Source: Sphingomicrobium arenosum
Lineage (GTDB): Bacteria > Pseudomonadota > Alphaproteobacteria > Sphingomonadales > Sphingomonadaceae
Assembly: GCF_026157085.1 (NCBI RefSeq)
Contig: NZ_JANPVN010000001.1
Coordinates: 62,001 to 126,000 of the forward strand
DNA length: 64,000 nt
Direction: 5' to 3'
The position numbers and the translations under genes were made by a program. A model generated the notes under the pieces. It searched no databases, was not told the origin of the DNA, and worked only from the letters and a program-made list of their open reading frames with translations. Shown here piece by piece: positions 56,309 to 64,000 of this stretch (positions within the stretch are counted from its first letter, which is position 1; each line of letters starts with the position of its first letter).

Positions 56309-58389
56309 GCGGATTTCCTCATGCCCTCGGGCGCGGCGGCGGCGAGGCGGATGGTAAAGGTGGTGCCCTCGTCGGGGCGCGATTCGACGTCGAGCCGCCC
56401 GCCCATTGCGAGGATCAGCGCACGGGCCTCATAGGCGCCGATGCCGAAACCATCGTCCTTGGTTGAGGCGAAAGGTTCGAACAGCCGGGTGCGGACGAAT
56501 TCGGGGTCCATGCCATGGCCCCGGTCGGTGATCGAGATGACCACGTCGCGCTCGTCGCCATCGATGCGGACGCGCACGGGGCGATCCTTGGCGCTGGCGT
56601 CGATGGCGTTCTGGACGAGGTGGCCGATGGCCTGTTCGAGGCTGGCTGCGTCTGCCACGGCCCAGCGGTCGCAAGCGCCGTCGAGCCGGACGTCGTGATC
56701 GGCCCGCTTGGCGGCGATGGCGAAGGAGAGAATGTCGTCGAGCCGGGTTGCACGCGCCTGCTTGTCGCGCCGCGCGCCCTGCGGCGCGAGACGGGCGAGC
56801 AGGTCGTTCATCTTGCTCACCGAGCTTTTGAGGGTGGCGACCATGTCGGCGCGAAATTCGGGATTGTCGGCATGGCGTTCGGCATTGCGCGACAGGAGCG
56901 AGAGCTGGCTGACGAGATTCTTGATGTCATGCATGATGAAGGCGAAGCGTCGATTGAACTCCTCGAACCGCTGCGCCTTGGCGAGCGCATCCTGGCTGAC
57001 CTTTTCGGCGAGCGCGCTGGCGGCCTGGCGCCCCGCGGTGCGCAGCAGGTCGAAATCCTCCCAGTCGAGCGGGCGCTGGAAATCGGGCTGGGCAAGGAGG
57101 ACGAGGCCGACGAGTTGGCGATCGGCGATAAGCGGGATGGCGACCGAGGCCTCGCGCCGTTCGAGCAGCCAGTCGGGCGGCCCCGCGACGCGGTCGCGCG
57201 GATCGCTCCATCCCTCGCGTAGTCCGTTGAGTTCGAGAATACGTGCGTCGGCGACGACATGATCCCAAAAGCGGCCCTCCGCTTCGTCCGAAAAGATCGA
57301 GGCGGGGGGATCGACGAGGCGCGCGTTCCAGTTCCAGACCCCGCCCGCGCGCAGCCCCGAATGATCGTCGCGGACGAGCAGCACGCCGCCTGGCGCATCG
57401 AGGATTTCGGCAAAGGCGCGCACGGTACGCGCGCCCAAGGGGCCGCGCTCGCCCTCGTCGCCGCCGATGGTCTCGGTGAAGCGCAGCCATTCGGTGCGGT
57501 AGTCGTAGCGATGCTCGAAGAAATGCTTGGCGATCTTGACCTTGGCCCAGGCCCGCGCGCGACTGGAGGGAAGGATCGCCATGGCACCGACGATGAGGAC
57601 GGTGAGGAGAGTGACCGCGACCCCGCCGGCAAGCTCGCCGCCATCGCTGCGCATCACCGAAGCGAGCACCGCCATGACCGCGAAATAGGCGCAGATGCCA
57701 AGCAGCGACAGCGATTGGAAGGTCGCCGCGCGGCTCATGCGGAACCGCCATGCGCCTTCCGCCTTGGCGCCGAGCGCAAACAACGGCGCGGCGGCGGCAA
57801 CCGCGAGCCCGCGCCAGTCGCCGATGGGGGCGCCGAGCCGGTCGGACAGATAGCCGATGGTGTAGAAATTGAGGTCGTAGAGCCAGATCCAGGCGAGCGC
57901 GATCATGGCATAGCGCATGGTCGAGCGACTGCCCGGTTCGGCCTGGCCGTAGAAATTATGCACGAGGACGAGCCCGCCGGCTGCGGCGAGGATCGACAGG
58001 AGGTTCTGGGTGGTCGCAACGGCGGCGACATCGACATCCTCGGGCGCGAGCGGGCCGACCATGAGGACGACAAGCTGCATGCCGAGCACGGCGGCGACCG
58101 AGGCGTAGACGAGTTTCAGGCCCTTCTGGCGCTGGTCCGGCGCGCCGCTGGTGGCGAGGCTGTGGAGCAGGCCGATCCAGACGAGGTTGCGCAGGACTTC
58201 GGCAAGATCCGTGAGCATGGTGCCAGGGCGCACGGCTTCGAGCCAGGCCCACAGGCTGGTCAGCGCGAAGGCACCGACGAGCGAGCGCTGCCCCGTCGAG
58301 CGCGGGCCGCGATGGAGCTGCCAGGCGACCAGCAGCCCGAACAGGACCGCCGCCAGATAATGGCTCAGATGCGCTTGCGGGAACGCCAT
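56305..58389 (-). CDS. prsK: PrsK-type sensor histidine kinase
   Basis: A 694-residue kinase of the XrtA/PEP-CTERM-associated PrsK family. About eight N-terminal membrane helices (residues 5-295), a GAF-like domain (about 320-470, with VLLVRDDHSGLRAGG), then the H-box FAFIMHDIKNLVSQLSLLSR and the ATPase motifs HLVQNAIDASAKD, DRGHGMDPEFV and STKDDGFGIGAYEAR. It partners PrsR (4-nt overlap, ATGA). The ATG at 58389 starts the first membrane helix (MAFPQAHLSHYLAAVLFGLL). An open frame further upstream is antisense to the aldo/keto reductase. No exosortase or PEP-CTERM gene is in the window. Confidence 0.94.
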   Translation of the reverse strand: MAFPQAHLSHYLAAVLFGLLVAWQLHRGPRSTGQRSLVGAFALTSLWAWLEAVRPGTMLTDLAEVLRNLVWIGLLHSLATSGAPDQRQKGLKLVYASVAAVLGMQLVVLMVGPLAPEDVDVAAVATTQNLLSILAAAGGLVLVHNFYGQAEPGSRSTMRYAMIALAWIWLYDLNFYTIGYLSDRLGAPIGDWRGLAVAAAAPLFALGAKAEGAWRFRMSRAATFQSLSLLGICAYFAVMAVLASVMRSDGGELAGGVAVTLLTVLIVGAMAILPSSRARAWAKVKIAKHFFEHRYDYRTEWLRFTETIGGDEGERGPLGARTVRAFAEILDAPGGVLLVRDDHSGLRAGGVWNWNARLVDPPASIFSDEAEGRFWDHVVADARILELNGLREGWSDPRDRVAGPPDWLLERREASVAIPLIADRQLVGLVLLAQPDFQRPLDWEDFDLLRTAGRQAASALAEKVSQDALAKAQRFEEFNRRFAFIMHDIKNLVSQLSLLSRNAERHADNPEFRADMVATLKSSVSKMNDLLARLAPQGARRDKQARATRLDDILSFAIAAKRADHDVRLDGACDRWAVADAASLEQAIGHLVQNAIDASAKDRPVRVRIDGDERDVVISITDRGHGMDPEFVRTRLFEPFASTKDDGFGIGAYEARALILAMGGRLDVESRPDEGTTFTIRLAAAAPEGMRKSA

Positions 58390-58417
58390 GGAGCGGTCAA
58401 ACCTTCTGTCAATGAAC

Positions 58418-58438
58418 CCGACACGTGCCCACTGTCGG
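58418..58438. promoter_or_regulatory. Inverted repeat in the prsK / aldo-keto reductase divergent region
   Basis: CCGACA (58418-58423) and TGTCGG (58433-58438), spacer 9, with an internal CACGTG palindrome (58422-58427). It is 30-50 bp before both start codons and may control either gene. Confidence 0.45.
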
Positions 58439-58466
58439 AAAAATTTACAAAGATATGGTGAACGGC

Positions 58467-59384
58467 ATGACGATCGAGATCGACAAAGTCGCGCCGCTGG
58501 CGCTGGGGGGCAATGTCTTCGGCTGGACCGCCGATGCGGCGACGAGCTTTGCGCTGATGGACGGCTTCGTCGCGGCGGGCGGACAGATGATCGATACTGC
58601 CGACAGCTATTCTGCGTGGGTGCCGGGGCATGTGGGCGGCGAGAGCGAGACGGTCCTTGGCGAATGGTTGAAGGCTTCGGGCAAGCGCAACGAGGTGGTG
58701 ATCGCGAGCAAGGTCGGCTTCTTGGAAGGTCTCGCGCCCGAGGTGGTGCGCCGCGCGTGCGAGGGGTCGCTGAAACGGCTCGGGACCGAGATCGATCTTT
58801 ATTATCTCCATACCGATGATCAGAAGGTCCCGCTCGCCGACACGCTGGGTGCCTTCGATGCACTGGTGCGCGAGGGCAAGGTGCGCAGAATCGGCCTGTC
58901 CAACTTCACGAGCGAGCGCATCGATGAAGTGATGGCTACCTGCGAGACCGAGGGGTTTGCGAAACCGGTTGCGCTCCAGCCGTGGTACAATCTCGTCGAG
59001 CGGACGCGCTACGAAGAGGGACTGGCCGATGCGGCCGCGCGGCACGGGCTCGCGGTGTTCACCTATTACAGCATCGCCAATGGCTTCCTCGCGGGAAAAT
59101 ATCGGTCGAAGGTCGACCTGTCGAAGAGTCCGCGCGGGCTGCGCAATATCGCTTATCTGGAGGGCAGGGGGCCGGCGGTGCTGGCCGCAATGGATGCGAT
59201 CAGTGCTGAGACGGGTGCGCCGCTCGCCACCATCGCCTTGGCTTGGCTCGCTGCCCAGCCCACCGTGACCGCGCCGATCGCCAGCGCGACGAGCGAGGCG
59301 CAGTTGGCAGAGCTGACTGCGAGCTTGTCGCTGACGCTGACCTCCGAGCAGCTGGAGACGCTCGACGCTGCCAGCGCCGGCTAG
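58467..59384 (+). CDS. Aldo/keto reductase
   Basis: A 305-residue NADPH-dependent reductase. Motifs: VAPLALGGNVFGWT, the catalytic region MIDTADSYSAW with the Asp/Tyr pair, Lys in VVIASKVGF, His in IDLYYLHTDDQK, LSNFTSERIDEVMA, and the cofactor region APIASATSEAQL. Substrate is not evident. The ATG at 58467 is preferred (TIEIDKV start); one at 58455 is also possible. Its stop interlocks with the M20 gene in CTAG (59381-59384). Confidence 0.93.
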   Translation: MTIEIDKVAPLALGGNVFGWTADAATSFALMDGFVAAGGQMIDTADSYSAWVPGHVGGESETVLGEWLKASGKRNEVVIASKVGFLEGLAPEVVRRACEGSLKRLGTEIDLYYLHTDDQKVPLADTLGAFDALVREGKVRRIGLSNFTSERIDEVMATCETEGFAKPVALQPWYNLVERTRYEEGLADAAARHGLAVFTYYSIANGFLAGKYRSKVDLSKSPRGLRNIAYLEGRGPAVLAAMDAISAETGAPLATIALAWLAAQPTVTAPIASATSEAQLAELTASLSLTLTSEQLETLDAASAG

Positions 59385-60703
59385 TCCTTGGCGAGAATGT
59401 CGAGCGCCAACGTGGTGAGCGCCTCGGTGGCGGTGGCGACGACGGCTTCGGCATCGGGGGCCCAGAAGGGGCTGTGGAGGCTGGGGAGCTTGGCGGGGTC
59501 GCCGCCCGCTGCCTGCCACTTGTCCATCGGTTGGCCCCCGACCCAGAAAATGAGGCTCTGGATGTCGTTGTTGGCGCGATAGAATCTCCCGAAATCCTCG
59601 CCGCCCATGACCGGCGGGACCATCGCCACGCGATTGGGGCCGAAGGTCGAGGCGAACAGGTCGTGGGCGTGGGCGGTGAGCTCGGGGCTGTTGTAGGTCG
59701 AGGGGGTATATTCGCCGTCGCGGATGGTGACGATCGGCATGCGGTCCTCGGGGATGTCGGCGGACATCGCTTGCGCGCGGGCGATGCGCTCGATCGCCGA
59801 GAGCAGATGCGCGCGGGTTTCGTCCGAATAGCTGCGCACGGTCAGCAGCAGTTCGGCCTCGTCGGGGATGATGTTGTGCTTGGCACCGGCGTGGAAGCTG
59901 CCGACCGTGATGACGGCGGGTTCCTGCGGATTGATTTCGCGCGCGACCACGGTCTGGAGCGCAGTGACGATGCGGCTGGCCACGACGATGGGATCGCGTG
60001 TCGTGTCGGGATAGGCGCCATGGCCGCCGACGCCGCGCACGGTGATGTCGACGCTGTCGACATTGGCGAGCGCATAGCCGGTCGACAGGCCGATGAAGCC
60101 CGCCGGGCCTGCCGCGGCGTCATGGAAGGCGATGGCATGGGTGGGCATGGCGAAGCGGGTGAAGAGCCCGTCCTCCAGCATGGCCTTGGCGCCTTCGCCG
60201 GTTTCCTCCGCAGGCTGGAGGATCATCATCAGCGTGCCCGACCAGTCGGCTTTGCGCTCGACCATCTGCTGCGCGACGCCGACCCAAGCGGTCATGTGCG
60301 TGTCGTGACCGCAGGCGTGCATGACGCCGCTTTCCACCCCCGATTGGGGCGCCGTGGCGGTGACGGTGGAGGCAAAGGGTAGGCCGGTCTGTTCGACCAC
60401 GGGCAGCCCGTCCATGTCGGCGCGCAGGAGAAGCACTGGGCCGGGGCCGTTTTCCATCATCGCGACGACGCCGGTCCCGCCGACGCCTTCGGTGACGGTA
60501 AAGCCGAGGTCGCGGGCGATGCCCGCGAGCTTGGCGGCGGTCTGATGCTCCTCGTTCGACAATTCGGGATTGGCGTGGAGGAAGCGATAGAGCTCGATCA
60601 GCTCGGGCATCTCCTCGGCAATATCGGCGCGCAGATCCTGTGCGGCGGCTGGAGTGGCGGCGAGCGCGAGGCTGGCAGCGGCGGCAAACAGGAGATGGCG
60701 CAT
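59381..60703 (-). CDS. Exported M20D amidohydrolase/carboxypeptidase
   Basis: A 440-residue exported metalloenzyme; signal peptide MRHLLFAAAASLALAATPAA. M20D motifs: HACGHDTHMTAWVG, PAEETGEGAKAMLEDG with the catalytic Glu pair, HDAAAGPAGFIG, and the C-terminal GGEDFGRFYRANND. Family members cleave N-acyl amino acids, hippurate or peptides. The neighbouring DUF4893 lipoprotein gene ends 4 bp upstream. Confidence 0.94.
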   Translation of the reverse strand: MRHLLFAAAASLALAATPAAAQDLRADIAEEMPELIELYRFLHANPELSNEEHQTAAKLAGIARDLGFTVTEGVGGTGVVAMMENGPGPVLLLRADMDGLPVVEQTGLPFASTVTATAPQSGVESGVMHACGHDTHMTAWVGVAQQMVERKADWSGTLMMILQPAEETGEGAKAMLEDGLFTRFAMPTHAIAFHDAAAGPAGFIGLSTGYALANVDSVDITVRGVGGHGAYPDTTRDPIVVASRIVTALQTVVAREINPQEPAVITVGSFHAGAKHNIIPDEAELLLTVRSYSDETRAHLLSAIERIARAQAMSADIPEDRMPIVTIRDGEYTPSTYNSPELTAHAHDLFASTFGPNRVAMVPPVMGGEDFGRFYRANNDIQSLIFWVGGQPMDKWQAAGGDPAKLPSLHSPFWAPDAEAVVATATEALTTLALDILAKD

Positions 60704-60707
60704 GAGA

Positions 60708-61334
60708 TCAGTCCTCCGGGACGAGTTCGATGAGGTCGAGGCGGCTTTCGAAACGGGGCGAGGGGATGACGAGGCGATAGCGATTCTCGCCGACGCGTTG
60801 GAGCGCGCCGATCATATCGCGCTGCGGATCGGCGCCATAGCGCATGGCGCGATCCTCATCGCCGAGTACGAGAGTGCCGAGAAAGACCATGCGGTAGGCA
60901 TCGTCGGGGAACAGCAACCCGACGGGGCGCTGCGAGCCGGTCAGCTTGGCGAAGCCGAGGAGATCGTCCTCGACGCGGATGCGGCATTGGAAGAAGGGAT
61001 AATCGACATAAGCGAGCGTGCCCGCGCCGCTCATCGTGCCGAGCTTGATGGTGCGGCAGCGATAGTTTCTCGTCGGTACGGCGCCGAGGGGGAGGGTGAC
61101 GTCGGGATCGCCCGTGGGGCCGAGGGCGTCGACCTGCGCGGCAAAACCCTTGTCGCGAGCTTCGGCAAGCGCGGCGTGGAAGGTCGCGCGCCAGTCGCGC
61201 AGGCGGTCCGCATCCTCGTCACTGACGACTTCGCGCCAGTTGCGCGTCTCGAGCGTGTCGATGGCAGGGGCGCCCGGCAGCGGGGCGCAGGCGGCGAGCG
61301 GGGCGAGGGCGAGGAGCGCGGCGAGCTTTTTCAT
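60708..61334 (-). CDS. DUF4893 lipoprotein
   Basis: A 208-residue protein recognised as DUF4893: NWREVVSDEDADRLRDWRAT, NYRCRTIKLGTMSGAGTLAY, LLGFAKLTGSQRPVGLLFPD, MVFLGTLVLGDEDRAMRYG. The N-terminus MKKLAALLALAPLAACAP has a lipobox LAAC with Cys16. The ATG at 61334 begins this signal; longer open frames overlap the dehydrogenase gene. Function unknown. It may be co-transcribed with the 3-hydroxybutyrate dehydrogenase (11 bp) and M20 (4 bp) genes. Confidence 0.9.
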   Translation of the reverse strand: MKKLAALLALAPLAACAPLPGAPAIDTLETRNWREVVSDEDADRLRDWRATFHAALAEARDKGFAAQVDALGPTGDPDVTLPLGAVPTRNYRCRTIKLGTMSGAGTLAYVDYPFFQCRIRVEDDLLGFAKLTGSQRPVGLLFPDDAYRMVFLGTLVLGDEDRAMRYGADPQRDMIGALQRVGENRYRLVIPSPRFESRLDLIELVPED

Positions 61335-61345
61335 CACGATCGAGC

Positions 61346-62134
61346 CTATTGCGCCGTCCAGCCGCCGTCCATGCTGATATTCGCGCCCGTGATCGAGGCG
61401 GCGCCATCGGAGCAAAGGTAGAGCGCGCAGCTCGCCACTTCCTCGACCGTGACGAAGCGCTTGGTCGGCTGCGCCTTCAGCAGCACGTCGTTCATCACCT
61501 GCTCGCGGGTCAGTCCGCGCGCGGCCATGGTGTCGGGGATCTGCTGCTCGACCAGCGGGGTCCAAACATAGCCGGGCGAGATGCAATTGACGGTGATGCC
61601 GTCCTCGGCGGTCTCGAGCGCGATTGTCTTGGTGAAGCCCGCGACCCCATGTTTGGCCGCGACATAAGCCGACTTGTTGGGGCTGGCGACAAGGCTGTGC
61701 GCGCTGGCGGTGTTGATGATGCGGCCAAAGCCTTTCTGGCGCATCATGGGGATGACATGGCGGCTGGTGTGAAAGACCGCCGACAGGTTGAGCGCCATGA
61801 TCGCGTCCCATTTGTCGACCGGGAATTCGGCGATGGGCGAGACATGCTGCATGCCGGCATTGTTGACGAGGATGTGCGGGCTGCCGATCTCGCTGGTGCA
61901 GGCGGCGACCATCGCATCGATGGCTTCGGGGTTCATGAGGTTGGCGTCGCTATAGATCGCCTTGGCGCCCGAGCGTTGTTCGAGATCGGCGCGGTGCGCC
62001 TCGATCTCGTCGGCATCGCCGAAGCCGTTGATCATCACGGCGGCGCCGGCGTCGGCCAGCGCCTGCGCGATGGCGAGCCCGATGCCCGAGGTGGAGCCCG
62101 TGACGAGGGCGCGCTTTCCGCTGAGGTCGGTCAT
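61346..62134 (-). CDS. bdhA: 3-hydroxybutyrate dehydrogenase
   Basis: A 262-residue short-chain dehydrogenase that oxidises D-3-hydroxybutyrate to acetoacetate with NAD+. VTGSTSGIGLAIAQALADAG is the cofactor loop; NNAGMQHVSPIAEFPVDKW, NTASAHSLVASPNKSAYVAA with the Ser and YxxxK catalytic residues (Y followed by VAAK), and SPGYVWTPLVEQQIPD match 3-hydroxybutyrate dehydrogenases closely. The ATG at 62134 is the standard start. It is divergent from the metallopeptidase gene. Confidence 0.94.
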   Translation of the reverse strand: MTDLSGKRALVTGSTSGIGLAIAQALADAGAAVMINGFGDADEIEAHRADLEQRSGAKAIYSDANLMNPEAIDAMVAACTSEIGSPHILVNNAGMQHVSPIAEFPVDKWDAIMALNLSAVFHTSRHVIPMMRQKGFGRIINTASAHSLVASPNKSAYVAAKHGVAGFTKTIALETAEDGITVNCISPGYVWTPLVEQQIPDTMAARGLTREQVMNDVLLKAQPTKRFVTVEEVASCALYLCSDGAASITGANISMDGGWTAQ

Positions 62135-62227
62135 TGAATTTGTCTCCCTTTGCCACAGCCATGACGCGCGCGGAACGAGGATGCAACAAGGACCGTTGGG
62201 CGTGCAAAAGAGAGGGAGACCCTTGCC

Positions 62228-63094
62228 ATGCGCCTCGGCGATCGTGACAGCGACAATTTCATCGACCGGACCGGGCAACGGGGCGGCGGCTTTGGTGGCG
62301 GCGGCATGTCGACCGGTATCTTCGCGCTGCTCGCCCGCTTCGTCTTCAACAAGTTCGGAATCGTCGGGGTGCTGATCCTCACGCTTGGCTATTGCGCGCT
62401 GTCGGGCGGGCTCGGCGGGATCGTCGGTGGCGGATCGCCGCAGGGCGCCTCGTCGAGCGGCGAGAGCACACTTACCGCAGACGAACTGGCACTGCTGCGC
62501 GGGACGCTGGAAAGTACCGACGAGGTGTGGACCGATCTTTTCTCGCAGGCCGGGGCCAATTATCGTGAGCCCGAACTGGTGGCCTATGAAGGCGGCACGC
62601 AGACCGCTTGTGGCTATGGACAAGAAGTGATGGGGCCCTTCTACTGCCCCGGCGACCAGCGCATCTACATCGATCCCGATTTCTTCACCCAACTTTCCCA
62701 GCGCTTCGGTGCACCGGGCGATTTCGCCGCGCGCTATGTCATCGCGCATGAGGTCGGGCACCACATCCAGAACCTCGAAGGCACGCTCCAGAACGTGCAG
62801 CGCCAGCAGCAGCGCGCCAGCCAGACAGCGGGCAACCGGCTGCAGGTGGGGGTCGAATTGCAGGCCGATTGCTATGCCGGCGTGTGGGCCGCGCGCACGG
62901 GTGCGATGGAGCCGGGCGACCTCGAGGAAGGGCTGCGCGCCGCCGAAGCCATTGGCGATGATGCGCTGATGCGTGAGGCGGGTCGGGCAGTACGCCCCGA
63001 AAGCTTCACTCACGGCACCTCGGCACAGCGAATGGAAGCGTTGCGGCGGGGCCTGTCGGACGGCAATCCGGCGGACTGCAATTACGCGGGCTAG
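62228..63094 (+). CDS. YpfJ-type neutral zinc metallopeptidase
   Basis: A 288-residue protein of the YpfJ/KPN_02809 family. A Gly-rich N-terminus (GQRGGGFGGGG) is followed by a single membrane helix (about 40-62). The metal-binding motif HEVGHHIQN is near residue 176, with ADCYAGVWAARTG farther on containing a third ligand region. The rest lies in the periplasm. Role unknown. AGGGAGA precedes the ATG. Confidence 0.94.
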   Translation: MRLGDRDSDNFIDRTGQRGGGFGGGGMSTGIFALLARFVFNKFGIVGVLILTLGYCALSGGLGGIVGGGSPQGASSSGESTLTADELALLRGTLESTDEVWTDLFSQAGANYREPELVAYEGGTQTACGYGQEVMGPFYCPGDQRIYIDPDFFTQLSQRFGAPGDFAARYVIAHEVGHHIQNLEGTLQNVQRQQQRASQTAGNRLQVGVELQADCYAGVWAARTGAMEPGDLEEGLRAAEAIGDDALMREAGRAVRPESFTHGTSAQRMEALRRGLSDGNPADCNYAG

Positions 63095-63166
63095 GCTGGT
63101 GGTTTCGGTGCCGACTGTGGCCCTCGCGCACTGGCGAAGGGGCGCCTGAGCGCCTATCTGGGAGGC

Positions 63167-64000
63167 ATGGAAACGCAGCGTCTTGCCCGGGCCCATCCCG
63201 CGCTTTTCATCCTCCTGCCCATCCTCGTCGTCGGCGGCGCCAGGGCACTGACCTTCACCGACTGGGCAGCCGCCAATGCGACGATTGCGGCGCTTCTGTT
63301 CGCTTGGGTGGTCGCCGATACGCTCGGTCTCGTCATGCTGGCCAAGGCACCGCGCAGCCGCGAGGGTTTGCGCTGGCTGCTCGGCGGATTGACACTCGCC
63401 AGCCTCGTCATCCTCGCGGGCGCCGCCGCACCGGTGCGCGCGGCGGTACTATCGATGCCGCCGCTGCTTGCAGCCATGGGGCTGGTCGCCAGCCTGTGGC
63501 TCGGCTGGAGCGCGGGGCTGTTCGGCATGGCCCTGAAACAGGGCGCGAGCTTCGAAGGCGCCTTCGCCACCATCCTGCCACCGCGCCTCGTCCACATGAT
63601 GGCCAAGGAAAGCGCCGCCATGCGGCTGGCGCTGTTCGGTTGGCGGCTCAAGCCCGATGTGCCCGCACGCGCAAGCGCGCATCGATACGACCGCTATCTG
63701 GCGCCGATGCTGTGGGTATTCCTGGGCTTGCAGGTGATCGAATTGGGCGTGATGCACCTGTTGCTCGTGCACTGGAACCCGACGGTGGCATGGATCATGT
63801 TTGGCCTGTCGATGGCCGGGATCCTGTGGTTCGTGGCGCTGATAAAGAGCATCCGGTTGAAGCCCGTGCTGCTCGGCGATGCAGGCATTGCGGTGCGTAG
63901 CGGCATGGTGATCGACCTCCTTGTCCCATATGACGCCATCGCCGCCGTCGGCGAGCGCTTCGATGCGGACCTGCTCAAGGACAAGACCACCGTCAATTGC
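63167..64000 (+). CDS. Multi-spanning membrane protein (3' end outside window)
   Basis: 278 codons are open up to the window end with no stop. METQRLARAHPALFILLPIL begins a series of about six to seven hydrophobic helices; a polar patch (RLVHMMAKESAAMRLALF) lies between helices and a hydrophilic domain with SGMVIDLLVPYDAIAAVGER begins near residue 240. I do not recognise a family. GGGAGGC precedes the ATG. It starts 72 bp after the metallopeptidase stop on the same strand. Confidence 0.8.
   Translation, partial: METQRLARAHPALFILLPILVVGGARALTFTDWAAANATIAALLFAWVVADTLGLVMLAKAPRSREGLRWLLGGLTLASLVILAGAAAPVRAAVLSMPPLLAAMGLVASLWLGWSAGLFGMALKQGASFEGAFATILPPRLVHMMAKESAAMRLALFGWRLKPDVPARASAHRYDRYLAPMLWVFLGLQVIELGVMHLLLVHWNPTVAWIMFGLSMAGILWFVALIKSIRLKPVLLGDAGIAVRSGMVIDLLVPYDAIAAVGERFDADLLKDKTTVNC

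Noticed and set aside
53537..56434. A plus-strand frame of 965 codons opposite the GDSL and prsR genes
   Set aside because: It crosses two real genes and has no recognisable motif or ribosome binding site.
54938..58389. A full PEP-CTERM/exosortase exopolysaccharide locus
   Set aside because: Only prsK and prsR are present; no exosortase, no PEP-CTERM tail and no EPS polymerase genes were found in the window.

Overview
The window looks like a chromosomal segment of a pigmented, high-GC alphaproteobacterium of the order Sphingomonadales. The signs are a crtY-crtI-crtB carotenoid operon, DUF3297 and DUF4893 proteins, an NDUFS4-type complex I accessory protein, a PrsK/PrsR two-component pair, many outer-membrane receptor or autotransporter genes, and an autotransporter tail ending in PERG. 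Genes are densely packed, often with 1 to 14 nt overlaps. No insertion sequence, integrase, prophage or CRISPR array was seen, so this is core or stable chromosome rather than an island. || 1-8.3 kb: a minus-strand run of a Ca/Na-type antiporter, a stand-alone AceE-like thiamine enzyme, a small unknown protein, a MaoC hydratase and a CitE-like lyase (cut by the window edge); then a GGDEF diguanylate cyclase; then a divergent HxlR regulator/azoreductase pair with an inverted repeat between them; then a lipoprotein. 7.5-11.9 kb: a three-gene branched-chain 2-oxoacid dehydrogenase operon (E1 alpha, E1 beta, E2, no E3) to which a short SEDS-like membrane protein is coupled by a TGATG overlap. 12-17.3 kb: a huge exported propeller-amidohydrolase, DUF3297, and an orphan methyl-accepting protein. 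17.4-19.6 kb: a phage-shock (psp) operon with a clear sigma-54 promoter, two upstream inverted repeats, phased A/T tracts, a 46-residue leader protein, pspA, pspC and a pspB-like gene, closed by a terminator. || 19.7-26.8 kb: a ZnuD-like TonB receptor, two back-to-back terminators, a 1416-residue repeat-rich autotransporter, and tRNA-Thr(TGT). 26.8-34.2 kb: a DUF429-like protein, a mechanosensitive-channel-like protein, a DUF5060-type glycoside hydrolase, rarA and a glycosyltransferase. 34.2-40.7 kb: the carotenoid operon crtYIB, an HtrA-type protease upstream of it, a membrane di-iron hydroxylase, DUF2141 and MgtC. 40.8-49.9 kb: MscS, WecB (no ATG, GTG or TTG start), NDUFS4-like, HrpB, a lipoprotein, a polyprenyl diphosphate synthase and a PhoQ/PhoP-like two-component system with a PepSY-like exported protein. 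50.4-64 kb: an ABC-F ATPase, a GDSL-esterase/RTX/transmembrane protein next to prsR-prsK, an aldo/keto reductase, an M20 amidohydrolase, a DUF4893 lipoprotein, 3-hydroxybutyrate dehydrogenase, a zinc metallopeptidase and a membrane protein running off the end. || Most distinctive: the psp control region, the coupled SEDS-like gene, the unusual wecB start, the overlapping hydroxylase/DUF2141 genes, and the fact that six of ten convergent gene pairs end in exactly interlocked stop codons (CTAG five times, CTAA once).
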